From positions 1,364,001 to 1,428,000 of the forward strand of contig NZ_CP133133.1 in assembly GCF_030908625.1 (NCBI RefSeq): a stretch of 64,000 nucleotides of DNA, read 5' to 3'. Positions 8,560 through 16,164 of this stretch are shown here, one piece after another. Under the pieces are notes generated by a model. The model worked only from the letters and a program-made list of their open reading frames with translations. It was not told the origin of the DNA and made no database searches. The DNA is from Paludicola sp. MB14-C6. Lineage in GTDB: Bacteria > Bacillota > Clostridia > Oscillospirales > Ruminococcaceae. The first letter of the stretch is position 1. Every line of letters begins with the position of its first letter. A program made the position numbers and the translations under genes.

Positions 8560-8573
8560 AGTTCAGAACTTAC
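8415..8573. other. Leader/spacer with loose palindrome
   Basis: Spacer between two array genes. AACTT (8501-8505) is inverted as AAGTT (8559-8563), and ATGT (8508-8511) as ACAT (8549-8552). The region also serves as the upstream leader of the coiled-coil gene. Confidence 0.45.
8546..8565 (+). repeat. Cassette core repeat, site 2
   Basis: TAAACATAATAGGAAGTTCA, the best match to the consensus, 8 bp from the stop of the Abi-alpha-like gene. Confidence 0.65.
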
Positions 8574-9251
8574 TTAAAGCGTACACGCTTCATGGAAATT
8601 GTTACCTAAATGTGTTAAGTTAATAAAAGAGTAAATTTCCCCACCACCGATTGATCTCATTGGTGATATACATCCTATTCTGGCTAAGTCAATTAAAGCC
8701 ATTTCTATATCTTTGTTACTTAAGCGAGGATAATCAGTTTCACTTTTACCTTCAGTTATAACTTCCATATTATCCGGAAGCAAATAGGTTACAAGAAACT
8801 TATGCTGGTTTTCGTTAAAAGGGATGCTATATATTTTATCAATTATTTTCGCTTCTAAAGGAGAAAGCCGTTCAAGAATATCAATATAAACTCTTCTAAG
8901 TTCTATACCTTTGTTGCTTATAGCATTTACAAGGAGCTTTGCCCAAAGATCTTGTAGTTCATCGTCGTCTTCTAGTGAAGCTCCTTGTAGTAATGGGACT
9001 GCAAATTTTAACGGAATAGGATTAATTACTTCTGTTATACCGCATTTTTTCATGAACTCTGTCGCGCGACACATTAATCTAACTTGTCTTTCCCATCTTG
9101 CATATTTTAACTTATCTTCAAAAATACCGATTCCTTGTTCAAGGCTCCCTTTTATTAGAGGGGCAATAAAAGTTCCAACCTTGTCAGCAACGTCAATACC
9201 TTTTCCTATGGCTTTAGCAGTTTCTTCAATAGCCTTTGAATCTTCACTCAT
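8574..9251 (-). CDS. DUF4393 / Abi-alpha family protein
   Basis: 225 residues from the ATG at 9251, 6 nt behind GGGAGTG. An N-terminal helical part is rich in Ala and Gly (KAIEETAKAIGKGIDVADKV), then the family hallmark FAVPLLQGASLEDDDELQDLWAKLLVNAI, then a C-terminal winged-helix-like part. DUF4393 proteins are called Abi-alpha because a member causes abortive phage infection. A role in phage defence is inferred from the family and from the neighbouring cargo. No membrane segment is certain. Confidence 0.78.
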   Translation of the reverse strand: MSEDSKAIEETAKAIGKGIDVADKVGTFIAPLIKGSLEQGIGIFEDKLKYARWERQVRLMCRATEFMKKCGITEVINPIPLKFAVPLLQGASLEDDDELQDLWAKLLVNAISNKGIELRRVYIDILERLSPLEAKIIDKIYSIPFNENQHKFLVTYLLPDNMEVITEGKSETDYPRLSNKDIEMALIDLARIGCISPMRSIGGGEIYSFINLTHLGNNFHEACTL

Positions 9252-9363
9252 ACTAATCACTCCCAAAAAGTCAATCTAAAATTTAATAGAGGAATTCTCT
9301 ATCTTTATGAAGGATTGCTACTTGGGCAAGTTGCCCTTATTGCTACTATTCGCTCATCCAGTA

Positions 9364-9383
9364 TAAACATTAGACGAAATTCA
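9364..9383 (+). repeat. Cassette core repeat, site 3
   Basis: TAAACATTAGACGAAATTCA, 27 bp from the 3' end of the next gene. GGGCAAGTTGCCC, a 13-bp palindrome, lies in the same spacer (9324-9336). Confidence 0.5.
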
Positions 9384-9409
9384 CTCTGCCATAGCTATTG
9401 CCCATAATC

Positions 9410-9712
9410 TCACATATTACTAAAATCGGGAACGCCACCAAATCCGCAGCACAAAAACTGATTCATTGTTTTATCGTAGTATTCTGCCTTCCAGTAGTGA
9501 GGGTCGTTTACATTTCGGAATACTACTCCTTCAATACTTCTCTGAATGGGCGTCAAAAAAGGCTTTTCCAAAAAGAGCATAATACATCCCGCATAAGGCC
9601 AGTCGCCTTTGTAAGTTTCACATATACGATTCCCTGCATTCAATTCCAAAGTGAGTATTTCCTCTAACTTTCCAGTAAATGAGGAGATGATTTTTTCATC
9701 ATTATTAAGCAA
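9410..9712 (-). CDS. Hypothetical protein (small cassette-type)
   Basis: 100 residues. A TTG start at 9712 is supported by GGAGGT 7 nt upstream. The product is soluble, with LELNAGNRICETYKGDWPYAGCIMLFLEKPFLTP and then GVVFRNVNDPHYWKAEYYDKTMNQFLCCGF. This pattern looks like a conserved family of small proteins of unknown function. No catalytic motif is recognised. It forms a one-gene unit bounded by sites 3 and 4. Confidence 0.6.
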   Translation of the reverse strand: MLNNDEKIISSFTGKLEEILTLELNAGNRICETYKGDWPYAGCIMLFLEKPFLTPIQRSIEGVVFRNVNDPHYWKAEYYDKTMNQFLCCGFGGVPDFSNM

Positions 9713-9768
9713 AAGTATTACCTCCTCAAATACACTAAATAGGAATTTTCTTTAGTTGATCTCTGTTA

Positions 9769-9789
9769 TAAACATTAATGCGCAGTTCG
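9769..9789 (+). repeat. Cassette core repeat, site 4
   Basis: TAAACATTAATGCGCAGTTC, 45 bp from the 3' end of the next gene. Confidence 0.5.
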
Positions 9790-9834
9790 TCACTACAGCT
9801 AATACTCATATTCTCCACAATAATCAAAACTGTG

Positions 9835-10362
9835 TCAGTCAACCCGATATATTGTAAATGCTCTTGAAACTGCAATATGTGTCTTTACTTCCTTAACTAA
9901 CGGAACTTTACAGTTAAGAGAATACTTATTAACTGCATGAGTTATTTTCTCAATAATTTCCTGTGAAGTTGAATTTGCAATATCACTCAATGATTTAAAA
10001 CCGGATTTACAGTATAAAAACGCCCTTGTGCTTTTTACTCCCGGTAGTAAGTATAGTTCCTTGAAAGCAATAATTTCCTCATCTGTTAATGTTAATCCAT
10101 CAATCTCCTTAAGCTTTAAATTGTTGATATCATACATAGATAAAAAACATCTGAATAAGTTGATTTCAGTTAGGTTTATCAATCCCGATTGCAACATTAC
10201 TTCATCAGGTAGCTTCATACATTCTTCTTTTGTAAAGCAATTCTTGCTAATGCACAAATCTATCAGTTTATCCTTAATCAAAATAAGGGGATAGTATCTT
10301 TCTAAAACACAATCCCTATTAAGGAGTTCTTTTATAGCTTCAATTCTATAATTAACTTTCAT
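9835..10362 (-). CDS. Hypothetical protein with helix-hairpin-helix-like motif
   Basis: 175 residues, no signal or membrane segment. Around residues 105-140, LPGVKSTRAFLYCKSGFKSLSDIANSTSQEIIEKI resembles a helix-hairpin-helix of the kind that contacts DNA backbones. The rest is helical and unrecognised. It is a one-gene unit of the array. DNA binding is possible but unproven. Confidence 0.5.
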   Translation of the reverse strand: MKVNYRIEAIKELLNRDCVLERYYPLILIKDKLIDLCISKNCFTKEECMKLPDEVMLQSGLINLTEINLFRCFLSMYDINNLKLKEIDGLTLTDEEIIAFKELYLLPGVKSTRAFLYCKSGFKSLSDIANSTSQEIIEKITHAVNKYSLNCKVPLVKEVKTHIAVSRAFTIYRVD

Positions 10363-10447
10363 TATGCTCGTCTCCGTATATTTGATTTGGTATTCTGAAC
10401 AAAATCTAAATAATCTACTATTAAACTTTAAACATTGAATGAACTTA

Positions 10448-10520
10448 CTCTAACTTCGCATTATTAGCTTAATATGAAGCTTTACATGCTTCAAGTTATT
10501 GCTATAATGCGTAACTGCAT
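10448..10520 (+). repeat. Cassette core repeat, site 5, with the clearest palindrome
   Basis: TAACTTCGCATTATTAGC (10451-10468) is inverted, imperfectly, as GCTATAATGCGTAACT (10501-10516). TGAAGC and GCTTCA form a perfect inner hairpin between them. The outer right arm abuts the stop of the next gene. Confidence 0.6.
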
Positions 10521-10702
10521 TACTTATTTCGCAAGCCAGGCTCAAATTCATTTTTGCACCATTTAACAAAATTTCCAGAATGGAGCAAATATGTTTTTGC
10601 CGTATTCTCTTTCAAATAGCCATTCCGCTCAGCTTCCAAAACTTCTTGCTCATATTGTTCAAATAGTTTTTGAATTGTAATTGTAGTAAAATTTGTTTTC
10701 AT
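10520..10702 (-). CDS. Small protein resembling a recombinase core-binding fragment
   Basis: 60 residues, TTGGAGA before the ATG. TITIQKLFEQYEQEVLEAERNGYLKENTAKTYLLHSGNFVKWC looks like the SAM-like N-terminal DNA-binding fold of tyrosine recombinases, but no catalytic domain follows. It is a complete one-gene unit between sites 5 and 6, so truncation by a late event is not obvious. It could be a DNA-binding accessory protein or a remnant. Confidence 0.45.
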   Translation of the reverse strand: MKTNFTTITIQKLFEQYEQEVLEAERNGYLKENTAKTYLLHSGNFVKWCKNEFEPGLRNK

Positions 10703-10721
10703 TAATATTTCTCCAACCTAA

Positions 10722-10740
10722 TAAACATAATGGAAAGTAG
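10722..10740 (+). repeat. Cassette core repeat, site 6
   Basis: TAAACATAATGGAAAGTAG, 9 bp from the stop of the second coiled-coil gene; the counterpart of site 1. Confidence 0.6.
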
Positions 10741-11860
10741 AAAGACAGTTCAATCCGTTATAGTTGCCTTAACAATGAAATCATTTAGTACTACTTTTTC
10801 ATTTTCTAAACTTTTGTCAGTATCACTGAGTAAAGTGGTCAAGTGGCTGATGACATGCTCAATCTGGCTTTGGATATTCTGTACTTGCGTTTGGGATTGA
10901 TTAATTTTATTTAATACCGCCCAATCTGCAAACAAACCATCAAAAAAATAGTCCGCAAAGCATAGGAATCCATCAATGCTAATCTGCATATCCGTGTGAA
11001 TCGTCACATCAGTTAGCTCGGTTGTAAAACGGCGCAACTGTACCTGCAAATACTCAACCTGTTCCTGTGCTTCATCCAGATGGCTGTGCTTTGCCATATC
11101 CGACAGCAACCCTCCCCCCATCAAATCCCAAGTGCCCCAGCCTTCTGCACTGTCAAGGCTAGATAGAATACTATTGCTGGTCTTAAGCGCTGCCTGACCG
11201 GCTCCAAGCGCCTCTCGGATTTCTTTAACCTGTTTCTCAAGGTAGGAGATACGTTCTTCATCTCTAAGGATTTTCTCAGCAGCTTGAGTCCCCATGGATT
11301 TAATAGCCTTCAGCTTATCCATCATCGCTTGCGCATATTGCTGCTCACATTCATGCAATTCACGCAGCTCTGCCTCGCAGTATTTAATATCTTCCTCTAC
11401 CGCTGAAAGTTCACGTGTAACCACATCATACTTAACGCTAGCAGCATAGGCTTCTTCACGCTCTATATCCAACTTTTCCTCTCTCTTGCCAATGACGTTA
11501 TAGAAGAAAGCGGTTAAACTATGACCTTCCAGACGTTCAACATCGACTTGCTCATCCAATTTGTCTTTTCTAAGGGCATCGACTTTGATGTTCAACGTCT
11601 CACGTTGAGTGTATAATTCCTTTAGTTTTGACTCATTGTGCTTTTTTTGTACAACTTGTCTTCGAAAAAACGATATTTTTTCATCATAATATGCCATAAC
11701 AGGAACTCCTCTCAATTTTATACAACTAATTATTTCTCTTTCATAGCCTATATATGACTTTTTATTGTTAAGAGCGTTCAGCCGTCTATTTAATTAAAAT
11801 CAACTTGCATGACGAGATTAGAATTAAGAAAGCTATCTATTCACTTTAAACATAATAGGA
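10740..11860. repeat. Duplicated cassette unit, copy 2
   Basis: Nearly identical to 7439-8559, including about 160 bp of leader. The two copies are separated by four other array genes, so this is not a simple tandem duplication. Confidence 0.85.
10750..11697 (-). CDS. Coiled-coil protein of unknown function, copy 2
   Basis: 315 residues with the same start context as copy 1 (AGAGGAG, ATG at 11697). Differences from copy 1 are scattered substitutions such as ADA/VDA, NED/EED, RAE/RDE and LLAD/LFAD, without frameshifts. The protein has long charged coiled-coil stretches and no known domain. Two intact diverging copies in one array suggest either recent copying of a mobile unit or use as paired variants. 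Confidence 0.7.
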   Translation of the reverse strand: MAYYDEKISFFRRQVVQKKHNESKLKELYTQRETLNIKVDALRKDKLDEQVDVERLEGHSLTAFFYNVIGKREEKLDIEREEAYAASVKYDVVTRELSAVEEDIKYCEAELRELHECEQQYAQAMMDKLKAIKSMGTQAAEKILRDEERISYLEKQVKEIREALGAGQAALKTSNSILSSLDSAEGWGTWDLMGGGLLSDMAKHSHLDEAQEQVEYLQVQLRRFTTELTDVTIHTDMQISIDGFLCFADYFFDGLFADWAVLNKINQSQTQVQNIQSQIEHVISHLTTLLSDTDKSLENEKVVLNDFIVKATITD

Positions 11861-11956
11861 TACTCAATAAAACAATGCCAAGATCTGGTTGGGCTCTTAA
11901 AAAACAAATTCTCATCAACAACGATACAATCTATTTCATTCGTTCTATTAAAAATA
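11716..11956. other. Leader of copy 2 and spacer before the OLD-type gene
   Basis: Its first part equals the leader of copy 1, up to 11860. The remaining ~95 bp (11861-11956) is unique. A TT-rich stretch near 11890 shows no clear gene. Confidence 0.4.
11847..11866 (+). repeat. Cassette core repeat, site 7
   Basis: TAAACATAATAGGATACTCA; identical to site 2 up to AGGA, then different. The duplicated unit ends here. Confidence 0.6.
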
Positions 11957-14047
11957 TCAGCACATTTTTTCGAATAGACTGATGATTTTATTAAATTCAG
12001 CATCATCTTCACTTATCACTCTATTTGTACCTTTGAGGACCTCCTTTTTAACCATTGTGGCAAGGCGAACCTTCCACCCTTTATCAAGCGATATACCATG
12101 AGTTTGAGCAAACGTTTCAATTTGATCGCAGACTGGCGTATCATCGGTCACTACATCATCAAACTCTTCGTCAACTTCTTCTGGCCGTGGTAGAAATCTT
12201 GCAATTATACTCGCAATTTTTGATTTAGGGAAAAGATCTTCTATTTCCCCGTTCGGTAAAGCAGTATAATCTGAAACTGATATAATTTTGTCCAAATCAG
12301 CGGCGTAAAAGTCTGACTTTAGTTCTGTGGCCATTTTCACTCCTGGCTTGTCACCATCTAATAGCACTGGTGGTTTAATTTCACTGACTCCAGACAGTAT
12401 TGCAGACGTCGCTTTAACACCCTTAACACCGCCCGTTGGAATAAACACTATTTCTTTCAGGGGCGAAATCTTTCCTTTCGAAATTAATAAATTTTTAAGT
12501 GCGGACAGATAGATTTGGTCTGACTCTCCCTCCACTAAGATGGGATTACAATTTATAAGAAGCGTATCTGATACTGACAGGCCCAGCGCTGCATGGGCTG
12601 GATATATTGATTGTGGCTGATTTTTTCCTCTCAATCGTTCCGTTGCTCTCAAATCTGGACTTACGACTGTTTTTCCACCTTCATCAATATATACAGATCT
12701 CACGCGCTCAAGATGATTCGAATCAACCATAAAGGGAGAATGTGTAGTGTACAACATTTGATTATTGATAGCAAGATTTTCAAAAAACATAAATAAGTCC
12801 TTTTGAGCTAATGGATGGAGGGTAACGCCAGGTTCATCCAAGAGTAGTATCGCATTTTGATGATGAAGTTCACTTTCCACCAAGAAAACCAGATAAAAGC
12901 TAAAAAACCACTGTAGGCCCGTACTCCTTGATTCAAGTTCAATACGTTCTGGCCTTACTGAATCAGAAACCCAAATTCTAAAGAAATTTCCGTCAGCCTG
13001 AAACTCAAATGTATAATTTCCTTGTTTCCACCATTCGTTAAAGGATTTAGTAAAACCTGAAGAGGCTGATGCCAAAAGAATTTCACGTTCTTTTTTCTTA
13101 TCCGAAATAATTGCAATCTGTTCTTGTGAAAGATTACCATTATCCTCTGTTCCTAGGTTTGTTATTTCTCTTGGATCAAGCTGAACGAACTTAAATAGAG
13201 TCTTTAATGTACGCGCCTTAGCAGCCTCTTTAACCCCCAAATCAATTTTTCCTATATTCTGTAATACTTGAGGGAGGTATATTTGAGAGTCAAGATTTCC
13301 GTAATTGGAATAATACACATACTTAGGCATATGTATATATACATATGCAACAACATCTTTTGTTTCAGCTAGCGATGGCTTTTTACTTTCAGATGCAATT
13401 GCACTAAACTTTTGAATCGCATCAGACATAACTACACATGCTATAGAAGACTTGACATCTTCTTCAAACTTATCCAATTCAGCATAAGCAGCTACTAACG
13501 AAGCAGTTGCAATATCTGTGTTATTGAGAATTGTTAATGTCGACTGAATAATGTCAAGAGCCTTTTCTCTCCTATCACTTTCGGCTTTACCAGATGTCTC
13601 CTTGGCTGCTTCCAAGGTGACTTTGCATGCCTCTAATATTTCTTTTCCTTTATCAATTTCTGATGATCTACGATCTACTGCAAATGGAAATTCACAATAC
13701 AGATTCCCATCAAAGTCTTTTGAAACAATAACTTCACAAAGTTCTTCCTCATTATATCTTGAAATTTTTGCAAGATCTTTCTGCTCATTTTGCAAAAGAG
13801 AATATTTTGCGTAAATAAATATTGGCTTATGAGTGGCAGATCGATATGTATGATATCTATCCCTTGGTAAATCTGCTTTTAAATCAATTTCGCCCTCATC
13901 TGCAGGATTTAATTTCCATAACGGAAGTAAAATGTTCGTTTTCCCTGATTCGTTGGTGCCAATCAAAGCAGTAATTTGCTCGGCATCAACCCAACCACTA
14001 TCATGCACAGACCTAAATTCAGTAACACGAAAACTTTTTAAGATCAT
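11957..14047 (-). CDS. OLD-family ATPase with TOPRIM nuclease domain
   Basis: 696 residues, AAAGGAG 9 nt before the ATG. Walker A is GTNESGKT (30-37). A coiled region follows, then an ABC-type signature area (ELESRSTGLQWFFSFYLVF), Walker B ILLLDEPGVTLHP and the His switch TTHSPFMVD. The C-terminal TOPRIM part has Glu in ILVEGESDQIYL and the acidic pair in LLDGDKPG. This order is that of overcoming-lysogenization-defect (OLD) endonucleases, many of which act in phage defence (for example GajA). No GajB-type helicase is next to it. The next gene upstream, a membrane protein with no core repeat in between, shares its unit and may be a partner. Confidence 0.82.
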   Translation of the reverse strand: MILKSFRVTEFRSVHDSGWVDAEQITALIGTNESGKTNILLPLWKLNPADEGEIDLKADLPRDRYHTYRSATHKPIFIYAKYSLLQNEQKDLAKISRYNEEELCEVIVSKDFDGNLYCEFPFAVDRRSSEIDKGKEILEACKVTLEAAKETSGKAESDRREKALDIIQSTLTILNNTDIATASLVAAYAELDKFEEDVKSSIACVVMSDAIQKFSAIASESKKPSLAETKDVVAYVYIHMPKYVYYSNYGNLDSQIYLPQVLQNIGKIDLGVKEAAKARTLKTLFKFVQLDPREITNLGTEDNGNLSQEQIAIISDKKKEREILLASASSGFTKSFNEWWKQGNYTFEFQADGNFFRIWVSDSVRPERIELESRSTGLQWFFSFYLVFLVESELHHQNAILLLDEPGVTLHPLAQKDLFMFFENLAINNQMLYTTHSPFMVDSNHLERVRSVYIDEGGKTVVSPDLRATERLRGKNQPQSIYPAHAALGLSVSDTLLINCNPILVEGESDQIYLSALKNLLISKGKISPLKEIVFIPTGGVKGVKATSAILSGVSEIKPPVLLDGDKPGVKMATELKSDFYAADLDKIISVSDYTALPNGEIEDLFPKSKIASIIARFLPRPEEVDEEFDDVVTDDTPVCDQIETFAQTHGISLDKGWKVRLATMVKKEVLKGTNRVISEDDAEFNKIISLFEKMC

Positions 14048-14131
14048 TTTCCATTTCTCCTTTATTGAAATTGTTCTACTTGCGATAATTGTTATGACTT
14101 GCTTTTCATTGTAATGTAATCAAATACTGTT

Positions 14132-14878
14132 TTAATTACGCTGTAAAAATGGGCTATTTTTATATCTAAGAACTTTTGGAAGTTTCCTTTTAGGGCGTAC
14201 GAATAATTTTGAAAAGATATAATATATAGCAACTATTGTAAATATTTTAATTAATAATTCAATCGGGCTATTCAAGTTATATTTATAAAAATTTATTAAT
14301 AAGTAAATAATTGTTATAGATGTAGCAGTCAATAATGAAATCACCTGTTTATAAAAGATTGTTCTATTTGTCAAATTTTGAATTTGTAGTTCTTTTTCAA
14401 AACCTATAAAATTTCCACTAATTATCGGAATATCTTTGCTGCTATGCAGAATATTAAAGCATAATCCATCTTTCTTATTTAGGTGATCAAATAATATGTA
14501 AGCACTTTTTTTATCTTCAGATATATTAATTTGAAAGTTACAATCTTCATTACTAATTTTTAAAATATCTGAACATAAGAGCAAAGAGCCTTTTCCCACC
14601 TGCACTTTGAGTAAGTTTGAATTGATAAAATCTTCTTTTCTAATTGCGTCACTTCCACTATTCCATAATGCTATAGACGTCAAGTATAGTTGGTTAATAG
14701 GAGTATTTTTATATTTTACTTCAATATCATTAAATGCATTTATATCATCGTATGAAAATACTTTATTGTTTATAAACTGTCCATCAATTTGCTTTTTAAA
14801 TTTATATTTTTCGGAAAATATCCATGTGATTATTATGGATAATATTATTGATAATACTGAGGACAAAACTGAATCCAT
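14132..14878 (-). CDS. Membrane protein of unknown function paired with the OLD-type gene
   Basis: 248 residues: one N-terminal membrane helix (about 4-21), a soluble domain of about 150 residues (YLTSIALWNSGSDAIRKEDF), and two C-terminal helices (about 181-198 and 207-224). The soluble part resembles domains seen in putative membrane effectors of defence systems, where a sensor triggers membrane damage; this is an inference from shape only. It is transcribed just ahead of the OLD-type gene with an 84-bp gap and no core repeat, so the two travel as one unit. Confidence 0.55.
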   Translation of the reverse strand: MDSVLSSVLSIILSIIITWIFSEKYKFKKQIDGQFINNKVFSYDDINAFNDIEVKYKNTPINQLYLTSIALWNSGSDAIRKEDFINSNLLKVQVGKGSLLLCSDILKISNEDCNFQINISEDKKSAYILFDHLNKKDGLCFNILHSSKDIPIISGNFIGFEKELQIQNLTNRTIFYKQVISLLTATSITIIYLLINFYKYNLNSPIELLIKIFTIVAIYYIFSKLFVRPKRKLPKVLRYKNSPFLQRN

Positions 14879-14952
14879 TTTTATATAACATCTCCTTGAA
14901 CTATTACTTTATCAAACTGCTCATTATTGCTAATATTAACTATTGCAATATA

Positions 14953-14973
14953 TAAACATAATGGGAAGGTCAA
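14953..14973 (+). repeat. Cassette core repeat, site 8
   Basis: TAAACATAATGGGAAGGTCA, 10 bp from the stop of the HD gene. TATTGC (14925-14930) pairs with GCAATA (14945-14950) in the same spacer. Confidence 0.65.
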
Positions 14974-14983
14974 TACATTCCCT

Positions 14984-16039
14984 CTAAAGAGAGATGGCAA
15001 AAACCTTCTTGTTTTTTTGATGTGAAGTGTTCACTTTCACGGCAACCCATGTTTCCAAGTCTGTAAGGTCGTAATGGTCAGTATCATCTACTTCCAACTC
15101 TATCCTGAATCCATTTGTTATGGATTCAAAGCAAATATCATTTAATGATATTTGCCTCTTTAGTGGTTCCAGTGTGTCTGCAATTGCAAGGATAAAGCAT
15201 AGAATATTTTCTTTTGATATTCGACCTTCGCATGTGTGCTTTTTTATCTGATTTTGAGTATCATATCGATCAACATATTCATTAAACGATGTATTCCAAA
15301 CGTTGTGGACCATTATAGCGTCAGCGGCTTTGGCGTAAGCGTCATAATGCTTATTGGATAAATGTAGTGTTCTATCACTGCATTCATCTTTTATAAGGAA
15401 ACTCTCACGGCAGTCCGTAGTCCATGTCCGTCTCTTCCAAGATATTTCAAATTGTCTTCTCAACTTGTCATAAAGAAGAAGGCCTCCAATAATCCCATGG
15501 TCTATACAGCCTACTCTTCCTTGATAGCACTGAGCCCTTCCTCTTAGATAGAGATCAATCTCTTTTCTGGAAAAGGTCTTAAACTCCCGTTCATGCAGAT
15601 ACTTGATATCCGCAACTTCTTGAATTGCATCGAGACCATCAGACTGTAACATACGAAGCTGCTCACAAGTGCTACTTTTCTCAAAGGCGTAACCAATGTC
15701 ATGATATAAACATGTCAAAAACCAATAATACTTCAGATTCATGTTCCTTTCATCACTAGGTTCGAGTTTAATTCCAAAGCTTTCGAATAATTTTACTCCG
15801 AGAAGAAATGTCGAAATAATATGTGTAGCTCGCGATTTTATGTATCGGCAATTGTCTTCAAGGCGCTGATCTTTAAGACACTGGCTTTTCCCTGCATACT
15901 CAAAGTATGATGTAATAAAAGCAAATGCGCTATCATTATTATTCCAAGTACCTTTTATATCGAAGTTCGGATTGGGGTAATATGACCATCTGTTCTTGTC
16001 AGATGATAATTCCGTGTATAGGCTTGTTAACGTTTGCAC
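14984..16039 (-). CDS. HD-domain-like hydrolase
   Basis: 351 residues if started at the GTG at 16039, which lies 7 nt behind AGGAGG; the ATG two codons earlier is too close to the ribosome site. Metal-binding HD features are visible: RATHIISTFLLGVKLF, then YYWFLTCLYHDIGYAFE (His-Asp), IDHGIIGGLLLYDKL, and AIMVHNVWN with ILAIADTLEP near the end. HD proteins are metal-dependent phosphohydrolases; nucleotide or signalling-molecule substrates are common. A defence role is suggested only by the surroundings. Confidence 0.7.
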   Translation of the reverse strand: MQTLTSLYTELSSDKNRWSYYPNPNFDIKGTWNNNDSAFAFITSYFEYAGKSQCLKDQRLEDNCRYIKSRATHIISTFLLGVKLFESFGIKLEPSDERNMNLKYYWFLTCLYHDIGYAFEKSSTCEQLRMLQSDGLDAIQEVADIKYLHEREFKTFSRKEIDLYLRGRAQCYQGRVGCIDHGIIGGLLLYDKLRRQFEISWKRRTWTTDCRESFLIKDECSDRTLHLSNKHYDAYAKAADAIMVHNVWNTSFNEYVDRYDTQNQIKKHTCEGRISKENILCFILAIADTLEPLKRQISLNDICFESITNGFRIELEVDDTDHYDLTDLETWVAVKVNTSHQKNKKVFAISL

Positions 16040-16094
16040 ATACATTCCTCCTTAATTACGAACTTAAAAACAACATGATAAATGCTTGTCCATT

Positions 16095-16115
16095 TAAACA
16101 TTAAGCGAAGTTAAA
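16095..16115 (+). repeat. Cassette core repeat, site 9
   Basis: TAAACATTAAGCGAAGTTAA, 50 bp from the 3' end of the next gene. AAGTT (16108-16112) has an inverted partner AACTT at 16062-16066. Confidence 0.6.
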
Positions 16116-16164
16116 GCTATATAATTGGTATTAATATCTGCAATAACACTCAGAATGTGTATGT

